From Streptomyces speibonae (GTDB taxonomy: Bacteria; Actinomycetota; Actinomycetes; Streptomycetales; Streptomycetaceae): DNA of 6,007 nucleotides. The translations under genes and the position numbers were made by a program. The first letter of the stretch is position 1. Every line of letters begins with the position of its first letter. The notes beneath the pieces are model-generated. The model was given only the letters and a program-made list of their open reading frames with translations. It did no database searches and was not told the origin of the DNA. Below are positions 5,663 to 6,007 of this stretch, piece after piece. The stretch lies in contig KL568616.1 in NCBI GenBank assembly GCA_000715605.1, positions 12,213 to 18,219 of the forward strand, read 5' to 3'.

Positions 5663-5695
5663 GGCGTGATTGCCATGGTTCACAAGGATCACGCC
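5663..5695. promoter_or_regulatory. Inverted repeat upstream of gap, candidate operator
   Basis: GGCGTGAT (5663-5670) and ATCACGCC (5688-5695) are perfect inverted copies separated by 17 bp. They lie 58-90 bp upstream of the gap start, in the 115-bp gap after the upstream AraC-type gene. The interval has a CCATGG core and is noticeably AT-richer than its surroundings. A 17-bp loop and no T-run argue against a terminator, so a protein-binding site is more likely. Neither strand shows a clear -35/-10 pair nearby. The cognate regulator could be the neighbouring AraC-type protein; this is inference. Confidence 0.45.
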
Positions 5696-5720
5696 ACGAG
5701 GTGCCCGGGGATGCGGGGGA

Positions 5721-6007
5721 CTACTCGCCGTGGGTGAACGTGCGCCGGTACTCGCTCGGAGTGGTGCCGAGGATGCGCTGGAAGTGCAGCCGAAGATTGG
5801 CACCGGTTCCCAGGCCCGTGTCGGCGGCGATCTGCTCGATGGTCCGCTGCGAACGCTCCAGCAGCTCACGGGCCAGGTCAACGCGGGCGCGCATGACCCA
5901 CTGCATCGGTGTGTAGCCCGTGTCCTCGACGAAGCGCCGGGAGAACGTACGCGGCGAGACCGCCGCGTGCCGGGCGAGCACCTCCAGCGTGAGCGGCTCG
6001 CCGAGCT
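5721..6007 (-). CDS. AraC-type regulator, C-terminal DNA-binding domain, probably GlxA family (5' end outside window)
   Basis: The frame is open from the right window edge (first complete codon at 6005) to TAG at 5721-5723, giving the last 94 residues; the GTG at 5981 is internal. Two helix-turn-helix units typical of AraC proteins are present. The first is LTLEVLARHAAVSPRTFSRRF (fragment residues about 5-25). The second is TIEQIAADTGLGTGANLRLHF (about 55-75), followed by GTTPSEYRRTF (80-90). The wording of RTFSRRF...GYTPMQWVMRARVDLARELLE and ANLRxHF is characteristic of GlxA-family regulators, which carry an N-terminal DJ-1/PfpI-like domain; that domain would lie outside the window. It is on the same strand as gap and 115 bp upstream, so it may regulate or be co-transcribed with gap. 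AraC domain is certain; GlxA subfamily is likely. Confidence 0.9.
   Translation of the reverse strand, partial: LGEPLTLEVLARHAAVSPRTFSRRFVEDTGYTPMQWVMRARVDLARELLERSQRTIEQIAADTGLGTGANLRLHFQRILGTTPSEYRRTFTHGE

Noticed and set aside
5606..5881. Long N-terminal extension of GAPDH running through the upstream gene's region.
   Set aside because: GAPDH begins at the conserved MTRIAINGFGRIG with a good ribosome-binding site; the extension is a shadow of the AraC-type gene and intergenic DNA.

Overview
The window is high-GC DNA with a strong G/C bias at third codon positions. Its gene families (Streptomyces-style SGNH hydrolase, TetR and GlxA/AraC regulators, GTG starts, a likely leaderless transcript) point to an actinomycete, most probably Streptomyces or a close relative. 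This is inferred from composition and protein character, not from a database match. I see no rRNA, tRNA, CRISPR array, insertion sequence or obvious pseudogene. Eight protein genes fill nearly all of the window; the first and last run off its edges.

Left part (1-2929). The C-terminal part of an SGNH/GDSL hydrolase (+) converges, with 9 bp between stops, on a two-gene minus-strand unit: a TetR-family regulator (start about 2203) followed 26 bp later by an APH-like phosphotransferase. Divergent from tetR is a small six-helix DUF308/HdeD-like membrane protein (start about 2369). The 165-bp divergent control region is the most structured DNA here. A perfect 20-bp inverted repeat (2225-2244 and 2281-2300) brackets a TTGACA-type promoter, and a second, unrelated 17-bp palindrome fills the -35/-10 spacer. 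The simplest reading is that TetR binds the two outer sites, represses itself, the phosphotransferase and the membrane protein, and is released by an unknown ligand.

Middle part (2960-4606). A minus-strand ABC pair encodes a compact ATPase followed by a six-helix ABC-2-type permease. The genes overlap by 4 bp (ATGA), so they are translationally coupled, and they look like a small exporter or membrane-stress transporter with unknown cargo. About 250 bp of non-coding DNA lies upstream. It contains no TA dinucleotide, so no ordinary -10 box, but it carries three copies of a GCGTTCC motif in alternating orientation that could form two mutually exclusive hairpins.

Right part (4607-6007). A complete, stand-alone glyceraldehyde-3-phosphate dehydrogenase gene has no pgk or tpiA next to it inside the window. 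It is preceded on the same strand by the C-terminal DNA-binding domain of an AraC-type, probably GlxA-family, regulator. The 115-bp gap between them holds an 8-bp-arm inverted repeat that is a candidate operator for gap. The layout suggests a secondary GAPDH isozyme under dedicated control. The segments look like ordinary neighbouring Streptomyces gene modules rather than one integrated new system.
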